From NCBI GenBank assembly GCA_036169815.1, contig JAVHOA010000081.1, forward strand, positions 1 to 64,000: a stretch of DNA of 64,000 bases. The letters run 5' to 3'. Made by a program: the position numbers and the translations under genes. The notes below the pieces were generated by a model, which saw only the letters and a list, made by a program, of their open reading frames with translations, was not told where the DNA came from and did not search any database. Shown here piece by piece: positions 34,006 through 41,280 of this stretch (position 1 is its first letter; each line of letters opens with the position of its first letter). The stretch is from Hydrocurvibacter sp036169815 (GTDB lineage Bacteria; Campylobacterota; Campylobacteria; Campylobacterales; Sulfurimonadaceae).

Positions 34006-35346
34006 ATGCGCAGCATTGAGGCATTTAAGAATCAAAAAATCCTTCTCTTTGGAAAGCCACGCGCTTTTGATGTACACGAGTTTGCTATGCAACTCGAAGC
34101 GTTTTGTATCACATTTGCACAAAGTTATGAAGAGGATGTGGCGTGTATCGTTGAGGGGCGATTGCTTACACCGTATGAGCAAAATGAGTTTGATAGACTT
34201 TATGCGCTTGGACTCAAAGAGAAGTTTCTCTGTATTGATGATTTTGAAAAGCTTTTGATTGCAAATATTGAGCCAGACACTCTACTCATGAGCCTTAAAC
34301 TCTCGCACGACAGGAATCGGCTTTTTGCATACTTAAAAAACTCACAGATCGATGACACGCTTTTTTTAAAGCTTTTAAAGCTGTACGATTGGCAGGGCGA
34401 GGGATTTTTTGATACCGATGCAAACCGTGATATTACCGCCGCCCTTATCTCAAGATTTTATACAAATATCGAGCAAAATCACAATGTTCAGTACGCAACT
34501 TTGGGGCTTATGCACTTAGTAGAGCAGAGGTGTGAGGGCGAGCTTATCGCTTCTATCGCAGCTTTAGCGCCATTGAAAAATGGATTTGAGCAGCCAAGCC
34601 TTTTTGCCATATTGCATGCCATTGCAAAAAACGCAGCAACACCTGAGAATGTTTTAAAAATGTTTCTAAAAAATGGGAGTTTTGCAATACAGCAATCCAT
34701 TGCTGCGAGAAAGAACTTAAGTGTACCGCTGCAAAACCTGATTTTTTTGCAAAATGATCCCCTTCTTTGTGAGACACTTTGCAAAAATGAAAATATTACA
34801 CCCGCTTTAATCGAAAAACTTCAAGAAAATTATGCGTCTATTTTGGCACAATTCGTCCAATTGGATGGAGCCTATTTTGAGCTATTTTTGCTAAAATCTC
34901 CCCTTACTTTGGCGCTCAATACAAGCCTTACATGTAAGCAGCAAGAGCGTCTGAGTGCGCTTGTTCGCCAAGATGTAACACAAGCGCTTGCAAAAAATGA
35001 GGCCCTTTGTGAAAGGGTTGCGCAGATACTTTTAGCGTGCGATGATGGCATTAAAACTCTGCTTTTTGCAAATCCAGCACTCAGTGAAGTGCATTTGCGC
35101 GAGGCGTACGCGATGCCACAGTATCATCTTGCCTTAGCACAAAATCCTGCGACGCCTGCGGAGATTTTAGAAAAACTAGGCAGTTTGGGAGAGTTTGCAG
35201 TGTTACAGGCTTTATGCAAAAATCCAAACACGCCCATTGCTACGCTTTATGAACTGAGACTTGATTTGCGCTTGGATCGTCTTGTAAGTGAAAACGAGCG
35301 TTTTGGAGCGCACATTAAAACCGAAAATATAGGATGGAAAATTTGA
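34006..35346 (+). CDS. uncharacterised helical-repeat protein (LRV/HEAT-like)
   Basis: I do not recognise this 446-residue protein as a named family. Residues 1-60 (KILLFGKPRAFDVHEF) look like a small alpha/beta domain, perhaps BRCT-like. Residues about 200-440 contain loosely repeated units of about 24-30 residues with the pattern N-x-(x)-T/S-P-x-x-(I/V/L)-L: KNAATPENVLKMF, KNENITPALIEKL, QNPATPAEILEKL, KNPNTPIATLYEL. This resembles leucine-rich-variant or HEAT repeats, a protein-binding scaffold. It is abutted by the exonuclease upstream and overlaps the MoxR ATPase gene by 13 nt. Confidence 0.7.
   Translation: MRSIEAFKNQKILLFGKPRAFDVHEFAMQLEAFCITFAQSYEEDVACIVEGRLLTPYEQNEFDRLYALGLKEKFLCIDDFEKLLIANIEPDTLLMSLKLSHDRNRLFAYLKNSQIDDTLFLKLLKLYDWQGEGFFDTDANRDITAALISRFYTNIEQNHNVQYATLGLMHLVEQRCEGELIASIAALAPLKNGFEQPSLFAILHAIAKNAATPENVLKMFLKNGSFAIQQSIAARKNLSVPLQNLIFLQNDPLLCETLCKNENITPALIEKLQENYASILAQFVQLDGAYFELFLLKSPLTLALNTSLTCKQQERLSALVRQDVTQALAKNEALCERVAQILLACDDGIKTLLFANPALSEVHLREAYAMPQYHLALAQNPATPAEILEKLGSLGEFAVLQALCKNPNTPIATLYELRLDLRLDRLVSENERFGAHIKTENIGWKI
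34928..34937. repeat. TTACATGTAA palindrome in the repeat-protein gene
   Basis: 12-mer CTTACATGTAAG, read as Leu-Thr-Cys-Lys between two helical repeats. Confidence 0.8.
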
Positions 35347-36332
35347 GAGCAAGTGAAATACGTCTGAGTATAGAAGCGATGATTGAACAGCGCATCCCTA
35401 CCTTTCTTTGGGGCGCTCCAGGGATTGGAAAATCCTCTATTATCAAACAGATTGCAGAGGAAAAAAAGATTGGATTTATCGATTTGCGTCTCTCTTTGAT
35501 GGACCCAACTGATTTAAAAGGAATCCCTTTTTATGATAAACATGAGCACAGCGCCATCTGGGCGCCGCCCTCTTTTTTACCGCGCGATGGAGAGGGAATC
35601 CTCTTTTTAGATGAGCTCAACTCCGCGCCTCCTGCGGTGCAGGCATCGGCGTATCAGCTCATTTTAGATCGAAGAGTGGGCGAATATGTTCTTCCCGATG
35701 GCTACGCTATCGTTGCAGCCGGAAATAGAGAGAGTGATCGAGGGGTTGTTTATAGGATGCCATCGCCTTTGGCAAACCGTTTTGTGCATTTAGAGATGGG
35801 CGTGAATGTAGAGGATTATAAATCTTGGGCGTATAAAAATGGCATCGATGCGCGTATTATTGCCTATATTTCTTATAAAAATGAGAACCTTTTTACCTTT
35901 GATGCCACAAAAAATGAGAAGAGTTTTGCAACGCCGAGAAGCTGGGAATATGTCGATAAGATTTTGAAATCTTGTATGCATGAAACGCTCCTGCTCAATG
36001 CCATCGGCGGCGCAGTTGGGCAAGAGATTGGGGTGGATTTTTTGAGTTTTTGCAAAGTTGCTACAAGGCTGCCAGATATGCAAACGATTTTAGAAAGTGG
36101 TCAAGGCGAGTATCCAAGTGATGTGGATGTTTTGTATGCGCTTTGTGCGGGACTTGTGAGCCAAACGCTTTTGCATCAAGCATATCTTGAAAATCTTTTA
36201 CGTTATACGCTCTCTTTGCAAAGTGAATTTGCCGTGATGATTGTGCAAGAGTTACAAAGAAATGGCGTGCATATGCAGCACAGTGAGGCATTTAAAACTT
36301 GGGTTAAAAAGTTTAATTATCTTCTCGCATGA
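35334..36332 (+). CDS. MoxR-family AAA+ ATPase
   Basis: The 332-residue product has Walker A GAPGIGKSS (about residue 28), Walker B GILFLDELNSAPP (about residue 87), sensor 1 IVAAGNR (about residue 126) and the arginine-finger region PLANRFVHLEM. MoxR proteins act as chaperones that insert cofactors or remodel partners carrying VWA domains. The next gene encodes such a partner and overlaps by 4 nt (ATGA). ATG 35334 has AGG close upstream. A later in-frame TTG would shorten it by only three residues. Confidence 0.88.
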   Translation: MENLRASEIRLSIEAMIEQRIPTFLWGAPGIGKSSIIKQIAEEKKIGFIDLRLSLMDPTDLKGIPFYDKHEHSAIWAPPSFLPRDGEGILFLDELNSAPPAVQASAYQLILDRRVGEYVLPDGYAIVAAGNRESDRGVVYRMPSPLANRFVHLEMGVNVEDYKSWAYKNGIDARIIAYISYKNENLFTFDATKNEKSFATPRSWEYVDKILKSCMHETLLLNAIGGAVGQEIGVDFLSFCKVATRLPDMQTILESGQGEYPSDVDVLYALCAGLVSQTLLHQAYLENLLRYTLSLQSEFAVMIVQELQRNGVHMQHSEAFKTWVKKFNYLLA

Positions 36333-37537
36333 GCTACCATGCGAAGTGCCCATTGGGTATAAGCCTCTTGGAGGCAAAAATATCACAAGCCAAAGCGAAA
36401 CTTTTAGTCGATTATCCCTATTTTGGAACGCTTGCAAGCCGTTTGGAGTTGGTAAAAAATGAGAATATCGCTTCATTTTTAAGTGATGGAAGCAGACTTG
36501 AATACAATGATACGTATCTTGAATCACTTGAGATGAGTGAGCTTGCATTTGCGCTGAGTAACGGTGCGATGCACACCGTGCTTGGGCACCAAAACCGCAA
36601 AAATTCCCGTCACGGCTGGTTGTGGCAGTTAGCCACCGACTATGCTATCAATGCGATGCTTATAGAAAATGGTTTAGAAAAGCCTTTTGGCGCAAACTAT
36701 GAAGCGCGCTTTGATGGACTTTACGCCGAAGAAATCTATGAGATACTCAAAGATGAGATCAAAAACGAAGAGTTTAGCGATGATGCAAGCGATGAAACAG
36801 GCTTTAATGAAAACTCCAAAGCGCACCATAACAGACACCACGAGCAAAAAAATAGCGAACAAAATGATACAAACGCCCCTAAAATGGAGGTGGAAAATGT
36901 GGTCGATGAAGCGTTTTTGGCACAACTCAATGAAAAACTTTTGCAAGAGGAGTTCCAGCGTGGCGAAGTGCCCCTTGGAATGGAGCGTTTTTTTGAAATA
37001 ACGCTTACATGTAAGCATGATTGGGCGAGTGAGCTGGGCTTTGCAATGGATCGATTTTATAGAGATGACTATCAAACGCTTCCTCCATCAAAAAAAATGC
37101 TCTATCTTGGAACCTATCTGCCCTCGCTTACAAGCAAGCGGATAAAACTTACCATCGCCATTGACTCTTCTGGCTCTGTTGATGCGGTGTTGCTTGGTCG
37201 TTTTATGAGTGAAGTAGAATCCATCATGCTCTCACTCTCAAACTACGAGATCCATCTTCTTGTAGCTGATGCAAAGGTACACTCGCATGAAGTTTTTTAT
37301 GAGGGAGAGAGGCTCTTGGCAAACAAGAACCTTACATGTAAGCCTAAAGGCGGTGGCGGAACAGACTTTCGCGCTGTTTTTGAGTATATAGATTTGCACC
37401 TTTATGACACCGCTTTATTGCTTTATTTTACTGATTTGGATGGATTTTTTCCTAAAGAGGAACCACTTTTTGAACTCCTTTGGGTCGCCCCAAAAGAGAT
37501 GCCCCATCCCTTTGGACGAGTTATTGTGATAGATTAA
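36329..37537 (+). CDS. VWA-containing protein of the DUF2201 type
   Basis: The 402-residue product has an N-terminal helical domain resembling the putative metallopeptidase domain that accompanies VWA domains (residues 20-150, with LGHQNRKNSRHGWLWQLATDYAINAML), an acidic Asn/His-rich linker around residues 150-185, and a C-terminal VWA domain with the MIDAS motif DSSGSV (about residue 277). The zinc motif expected as HExxH near residue 85 appears as NGAMH, so the glutamate and first histidine are missing and proteolytic activity is doubtful. It pairs with the upstream MoxR ATPase. Confidence 0.8.
   Translation: MSYHAKCPLGISLLEAKISQAKAKLLVDYPYFGTLASRLELVKNENIASFLSDGSRLEYNDTYLESLEMSELAFALSNGAMHTVLGHQNRKNSRHGWLWQLATDYAINAMLIENGLEKPFGANYEARFDGLYAEEIYEILKDEIKNEEFSDDASDETGFNENSKAHHNRHHEQKNSEQNDTNAPKMEVENVVDEAFLAQLNEKLLQEEFQRGEVPLGMERFFEITLTCKHDWASELGFAMDRFYRDDYQTLPPSKKMLYLGTYLPSLTSKRIKLTIAIDSSGSVDAVLLGRFMSEVESIMLSLSNYEIHLLVADAKVHSHEVFYEGERLLANKNLTCKPKGGGGTDFRAVFEYIDLHLYDTALLLYFTDLDGFFPKEEPLFELLWVAPKEMPHPFGRVIVID
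37005..37014. repeat. TTACATGTAA palindrome in the VWA gene
   Basis: GCTTACATGTAAGC, read as Leu-Thr-Cys-Lys upstream of the VWA domain. Confidence 0.8.
37332..37341. repeat. TTACATGTAA palindrome in the VWA gene
   Basis: 12-mer CTTACATGTAAG, read as Leu-Thr-Cys-Lys inside the VWA domain just before GGGGTDF. Confidence 0.8.
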
Positions 37538-37614
37538 AAATCTATTTTCTCTCCAACTATCAAAAGTTAGGCTAGTTCTCAAGAAATACCTTATTGGACA
37601 GATAGGAAGTTGGC

Positions 37615-37701
37615 TTGAAAATTACAGTAAAGCAAAAAAGTTTCAATGAGATGAAAGAAACTGGTTGTAAGGTGGAAGATTTGCTAGCTATATTTAGTTG
37701 A
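37615..37701 (+). pseudogene. possible antitoxin remnant
   Basis: A 28-codon frame opens at TTG 37615 (KITVKQKSFNEMKETGCKVE, then DLLAIFS) and ends at TGA 37699-37701. It lies just before the decayed PIN-toxin fragment, the place expected for its antitoxin. It is too short for a complete VapB-type protein. The assignment rests mainly on position. Confidence 0.3.
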
Positions 37702-37702
37702 T

Positions 37703-38009
37703 GACATCTCATCAAAAAGATATAATTTACTAGTATTTTATCCAAATAAAATTGAGGACAAAAAATTAGAAATACTCAAAAATCCTAAAAATAAAATTTT
37801 TATCGCAAGTATTTCATTTTGGGAAATATCACTAAAATACAGAGCCACTTGCAAATTCCCAAAAAAACCTCTCAATTTAAGATTCTTGGAAGTTTAAAAA
37901 AGGCTCATTGAAGCCGAGTTTTCCGATGTTTTAGGTAAAATTATTTTACAAAAAAACAAACATAAAACTGTAAAATCACAGCCGATGGCTACAATCAGTT
38001 TTTTAAAAA
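37703..38009 (+). pseudogene. decayed VapC-like PIN-domain toxin
   Basis: One frame reads KKLEILKNPKNKIFIASISF then WEISLKYRATCKFPKKPLNL, which resembles the middle of VapC toxins (NP-x-N-x-I-F-(V/I)-S-x-x-S-x-W-E-I-x-I-K-Y). A TAA at 37895-37897 interrupts it, after which KRLIEAEFSDVL continues the expected pattern before similarity fades. The N-terminal LLDTH catalytic motif is not recognisable and no good start codon is present. I judge it a broken toxin gene. The stretch from 38010 to 38370 holds an inverted repeat partner but no gene I can support. Confidence 0.45.
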
Positions 38010-38071
38010 GTTAGAAAGTCGCTCTTAAACAGCAGTGGTTCGGTTGGATTTTTGAATTTGCAAGTGGCTCT
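37841..38071. repeat. 18-bp perfect inverted repeat pair
   Basis: AGAGCCACTTGCAAATTC at 37841-37858 recurs exactly as its reverse complement at 38054-38071, 195 nt apart. The left copy lies inside the PIN-toxin fragment. The right copy, read on the minus strand, sits in a 54-codon frame that also reads Arg-Ala-Thr-Cys-Lys-Phe and has a similar preceding pattern (KIAIN). This could reflect an inverted partial duplication or element ends. Confidence 0.6.
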
Positions 38072-38378
38072 ATTAATTGCTATTTTCACAATATCATGAT
38101 ATGTCGTATGTTTTGGCAAATGGAATGTGTGGGCTTTGTCAGCATGATTGGGGCTAAAAATTACGCTGATTAAAACTAGTAATTCCTAAAATTGTATCAT
38201 TCCCTAGTTTCCACTCTCCTAAGTGAGAATGCATACACCAATATAAATATCAAGATAGCAGAGCTTGAAGTATCAATTTCCAAGCTAGAGCTTGGGAATT
38301 AGGTAAACCCCTATGTATTTATCATTCACCAACGGCTCATAAAATATATTTTTAACATGTTTCATCCATTTTTGACGA

Positions 38379-38384
38379 TATAAT
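38379..38384 (+). promoter_or_regulatory. -10 element for the zeta-toxin operon
   Basis: TATAAT in the context GACGATATAATCAAAC lies 29 nt before the antitoxin ATG. No -35 consensus is visible at the usual distance. Confidence 0.45.
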
Positions 38385-38413
38385 CAAACATACATTTAAG
38401 AATCGGATGAGTT

Positions 38414-38593
38414 ATGAAAAAAACTATTTTAATGGATTTAAAAGAGCCGACAGATAAAGAATTGAGTCAGCTTATGAGCGAAGTAGCTTATGAAGCAAAA
38501 ACAAAAGCAACTTTGGTTAAAAAGCAATTTAGTGAAGCTATAGCAATTGAAATCAGCAAAGCACGCGCAAGAATGCATGCGATGAAAGTATGA
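38414..38593 (+). CDS. putative antitoxin of a zeta-toxin pair
   Basis: This 59-residue highly charged helical protein (MKKTILMDLKEPTDKELSQL...) ends in ATGA shared with the zeta-toxin start, the usual antitoxin-toxin coupling. It is not obviously similar to classical Gram-positive epsilon antitoxins. It is recognised only by size, charge, position and overlap. Binding and neutralisation of the downstream kinase are inferred. Confidence 0.6.
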   Translation: MKKTILMDLKEPTDKELSQLMSEVAYEAKTKATLVKKQFSEAIAIEISKARARMHAMKV

Positions 38594-39192
38594 AAAAGCC
38601 TGTTCTGATTATTATCGCTGGACCGAATGGTTCAGGTAAAACTTCGATAACTTCTAAAATTCTTCAACATGAATGGGTTGAAAACTGCATTTATATTAAT
38701 CCTGATAATATAGCACGTGATGCATTTGGGGATTGGAATTCGAGGGAAGCTGTTTTAGATGCCGCTAAACTCTCTACAAAAATCAGAGAAGAGTGTATCG
38801 CTGATGGTAAAGGTTTGATCTTTGAAACAGTTTTGTCTGTGGAGGATAAAATCGATTTTATCCTTAGAGCAAAGGAAAATGGGTATTTTATTCGTCTATT
38901 TTTTGTAGGAACACAGAGCCCGACTATCAATGCCAGCCGCATTGCTCAGAGAGTTATGGAGGGTGGGCATGATGTTCCTATCGCAAAAATTATTTCGAGA
39001 TACGGAAAATCAATAACAAATTGTTGTATTGCTTCAAGTATTGTCGATCGAGCTTATATTTATGACAATTCAGTAGATTTTGCAGAGCCTCAGTTATTGT
39101 TTAGGGTAGCTGATGGATACGTTACAAAAGAATACCGAGTTATCAACGAATGGGCGCAACCGATTTTAGAATTTATAAAAAGTAGTGAATGA
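38590..39192 (+). CDS. zeta-toxin family kinase
   Basis: The 200-residue product has a P-loop GPNGSGKTS (residues 12-20), the YINPDNIARDAFG segment with the conserved Asp, an FETVLS motif (about residue 78) and an arginine-rich lid (NASRIAQRVMEGGHDVP). These features place it in the zeta-toxin/UNAG-kinase family, which phosphorylates UDP-GlcNAc in characterised members and blocks wall synthesis. Length and the missing C-terminal extension resemble the chromosomal short forms. It is translationally coupled to the upstream antitoxin candidate. Confidence 0.85.
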   Translation: MKKPVLIIIAGPNGSGKTSITSKILQHEWVENCIYINPDNIARDAFGDWNSREAVLDAAKLSTKIREECIADGKGLIFETVLSVEDKIDFILRAKENGYFIRLFFVGTQSPTINASRIAQRVMEGGHDVPIAKIISRYGKSITNCCIASSIVDRAYIYDNSVDFAEPQLLFRVADGYVTKEYRVINEWAQPILEFIKSSE

Positions 39193-39284
39193 TTTTCAAA
39201 TGTTTTAAAACCCATACGCCCTTTCATCCAACAATTCAATAGAGGCACCCCGGTTCTTTGAGCATACGGGTCAGGCGTTCAATG

Positions 39285-39545
39285 TCAATAGACTTCTTTG
39301 CGATGTCCAATACGAACAATCATAATAAGGACTTTTTCTTCTTCGATACGAAATATAATTCTATAGTCTCGCACACGAAGACGAAATTTTCCCGCGTATT
39401 CCCCTTTGAGCGCTTTGATATTGTTTTTAAGTTGGGACGGGTTGGTTGCTAATAAAATAATTTTTTCTTTGAGCTGTTTTTGAACAACAAAATCCAAGCT
39501 TGCAAGTTCTTTTTTGGCGGTAGGTAAAAACTCTATAGCGTACAT
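39285..39545 (-). CDS. RelE/ParE-family toxin
   Basis: This 86-residue basic protein has the RelE/ParE fold pattern: YAIEFLPTAKKELASLD, a helical hairpin, then GEYAGKFRLRVRDYRIIFRI and a terminal VRIGHRKEVY. The GHRxxVY ending is typical of RelE-type mRNA interferases. The gene follows its antitoxin by 3 nt. The subtype (ribosome-dependent RNase or gyrase-targeting ParE) cannot be settled from sequence alone, but RelE is more likely. Confidence 0.88.
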   Translation of the reverse strand: MYAIEFLPTAKKELASLDFVVQKQLKEKIILLATNPSQLKNNIKALKGEYAGKFRLRVRDYRIIFRIEEEKVLIMIVRIGHRKEVY

Positions 39546-39548
39546 CGG

Positions 39549-39788
39549 CTACAGACCAAGTTCTTTCCACACATCCTGCGCGCTTATTGCCTGGACTGCT
39601 CCCGATTCAAGTTCACGCAATCGCTTGTCGGCGAGTTTTTCGTCCAGCATATCAAAATAAATCATCAGTGCATTTTCAATTAAATGACTTTTCTTTTCAT
39701 TGAGCTCTTTTGCTATTGCATTAAGCTCCATTACGACTTCATTGTCTAACGTAATGCTCATCTTTGTCACATTAACATACTTACTCAT
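39549..39788 (-). CDS. ribbon-helix-helix antitoxin (RelB/CopG type)
   Basis: This 79-residue protein has an N-terminal ribbon-helix-helix DNA-binding domain (KMSITLDNEVVMELNAIAKE, then LNEKKSHLIENAL) and a C-terminal toxin-binding tail ending WKELGL. GAGGTG precedes the ATG. It should neutralise the downstream RelE-type toxin and repress the operon, probably at the palindromic sequence overlapping the promoter. Confidence 0.88.
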   Translation of the reverse strand: MSKYVNVTKMSITLDNEVVMELNAIAKELNEKKSHLIENALMIYFDMLDEKLADKRLRELESGAVQAISAQDVWKELGL

Positions 39789-39812
39789 TTTACACCTCTA
39801 TTTGTATGGACA

Positions 39813-39841
39813 ATTATACATTTTAGAAAGAAAGTTGTCAA
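39813..39841 (-). promoter_or_regulatory. consensus sigma-70 promoter and operator of the RelBE-type pair
   Basis: On the minus strand TTGACA (39841-39836), a 17-nt spacer and TATAAT (39818-39813) match the E. coli consensus exactly. This is unusual in a phylum whose promoters seldom have a -35. TGTAT-AATTGTCC-ATACA overlaps the -10 region as an inverted repeat and is a likely antitoxin operator. Confidence 0.65.
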
Positions 39842-39922
39842 CAACGATACAGGTTATTGCTTTGAAATAAAGGAAAAAGTGTTCAAGAGGTTACAGAAAT
39901 TTTTGAGGTAACGTAACGTTTA

Positions 39923-41164
39923 TCACTCCCAAACGACCCGATTTTTTCCGCTATTTTTTGCGTTGTAGAGGTACATATCTGCGGTGTTTATACTCTCTTC
40001 TAGGGTGTCTTCAGGGGAAGTGGCAACACCTATAGAGATGGTAAAACGAATCTCTTCTTTCCCTGCTTTTACGGCTGTATTGGCGACTTTATTGCGGAGA
40101 TACTCACATTTTCCTTGGATAGCGTTTGGTGTCATATCTTTTAAAATGATACAAAACTCTTCTCCTCCAAATCTTGCGACAATGTCTTTTGCATCAACAT
40201 TTGCAGTGAGGATTCCTGTGAGCGTTACGATGACGTTGTCTCCTGTTTCGTGGCCGTAAGTGTCGTTGATGCTTTTGAAGTTATCTATATCTATCATAAT
40301 AGTTGCGAAATTTTCTTCACGCGCTTTGGCATCTTGAAAATATTCATTCGCATGTGCGTAGAAATATCTGCGGTTATACACACCTGTTAAAAAATCTCTA
40401 TTGGCATGGTTGGTAATCTTTTCTATATTTTCCAAAGCTTCGATGGTATTGTTGAGCCTACATGTAAACTCCTCTTTGGAAAAAGGTTTATAAATGTAGT
40501 CATTTGCGCCATTTTTTAAGAAGAGTGCTGTGACCTCATCATCTTGATTTGAAGAGATGGTGATGATGCTGAGCTCATTTTTAGAGTAGATTTTTCGAAT
40601 CTCTTTTGTAAGCTCAAGTCCATCCATAACAGGCATAAAGTAGTCGGTGAGCACTATTTTTATATCAGGATATGTCTGTAAAATGGCAAGTGCTTCCTCT
40701 CCGTGTGCAACTGTGATAACCTGAAACAACATATTTTTTAACATCCGTTGCATCTTGTTGCGAAACACTAAAGAATCATCAACAATAAGCACTTTATGCT
40801 TTTGATTGTCTTGCAATCTTTGAATGGTGGCGATGATGTAATCAATAGAACCAATTCCATCTTTTTTAATATAATCGATAATATCTTTTTGCAAGAGCTG
40901 TTTTTTAATATTTTTATCGACAATGCCACTAAGCACAATGGAGCGTACACCATTTTCGAGTGCATAATCCACAATCTCTCCATTTGGAGCATCGGGGAGA
41001 TTGAGATCAAGAAGGGCGAGGAAATAGGTATATTTTTTGATAAAGAGTTTTGCTTCTTGGAGTGAGTAAGCGGTATCTATCTCAAAACTAAGTTCTGATT
41101 GCATTTTGAGTGAAATAAGCTTTGCTAAGGCTTTGTTGTCTTCGACTATAAGGATTCTTTGCAT
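39923..41164 (-). CDS. response regulator with two REC domains and GGDEF (diguanylate cyclase)
   Basis: The 413-residue soluble product has REC1 (residues 1-120, phospho-Asp in LALLDLNLPD about residue 53), REC2 (residues 122-240, VLIVDDS start, phospho-Asp in VLTDYFMPVMDG about residue 174) and a GGDEF domain (residues 250-413) with an intact active site GGEEF at about residue 333. The product should be cyclic di-GMP made in response to phosphorylation. It is divergent from the large diguanylate cyclase at 41281, and no kinase is adjacent. Confidence 0.93.
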   Translation of the reverse strand: MQRILIVEDNKALAKLISLKMQSELSFEIDTAYSLQEAKLFIKKYTYFLALLDLNLPDAPNGEIVDYALENGVRSIVLSGIVDKNIKKQLLQKDIIDYIKKDGIGSIDYIIATIQRLQDNQKHKVLIVDDSLVFRNKMQRMLKNMLFQVITVAHGEEALAILQTYPDIKIVLTDYFMPVMDGLELTKEIRKIYSKNELSIITISSNQDDEVTALFLKNGANDYIYKPFSKEEFTCRLNNTIEALENIEKITNHANRDFLTGVYNRRYFYAHANEYFQDAKAREENFATIMIDIDNFKSINDTYGHETGDNVIVTLTGILTANVDAKDIVARFGGEEFCIILKDMTPNAIQGKCEYLRNKVANTAVKAGKEEIRFTISIGVATSPEDTLEESINTADMYLYNAKNSGKNRVVWE

Positions 41165-41280
41165 GTAAAAAGCTCCAAAATTTTAAGTAGCAAATTCTAT
41201 CTTCATTGTGATAAAGAATGGTTGATGTAATGCAGAATTTATAGAGTTTTCTGTAAAATACTGGGACTTTAGGAGTTTAT

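Noticed and set aside
38007..38175. 54-codon minus-strand frame containing HADKAHTFHLPKHTTYHD
   Set aside because: No start codon with a ribosome-binding site and no family I recognise. Kept only as part of the inverted-repeat observation.
39258..39452. 64-codon plus-strand frame opposite the RelE-type toxin
   Set aside because: It is the antisense of a well-supported toxin gene and has a Phe/Asp/Thr-rich shadow composition.
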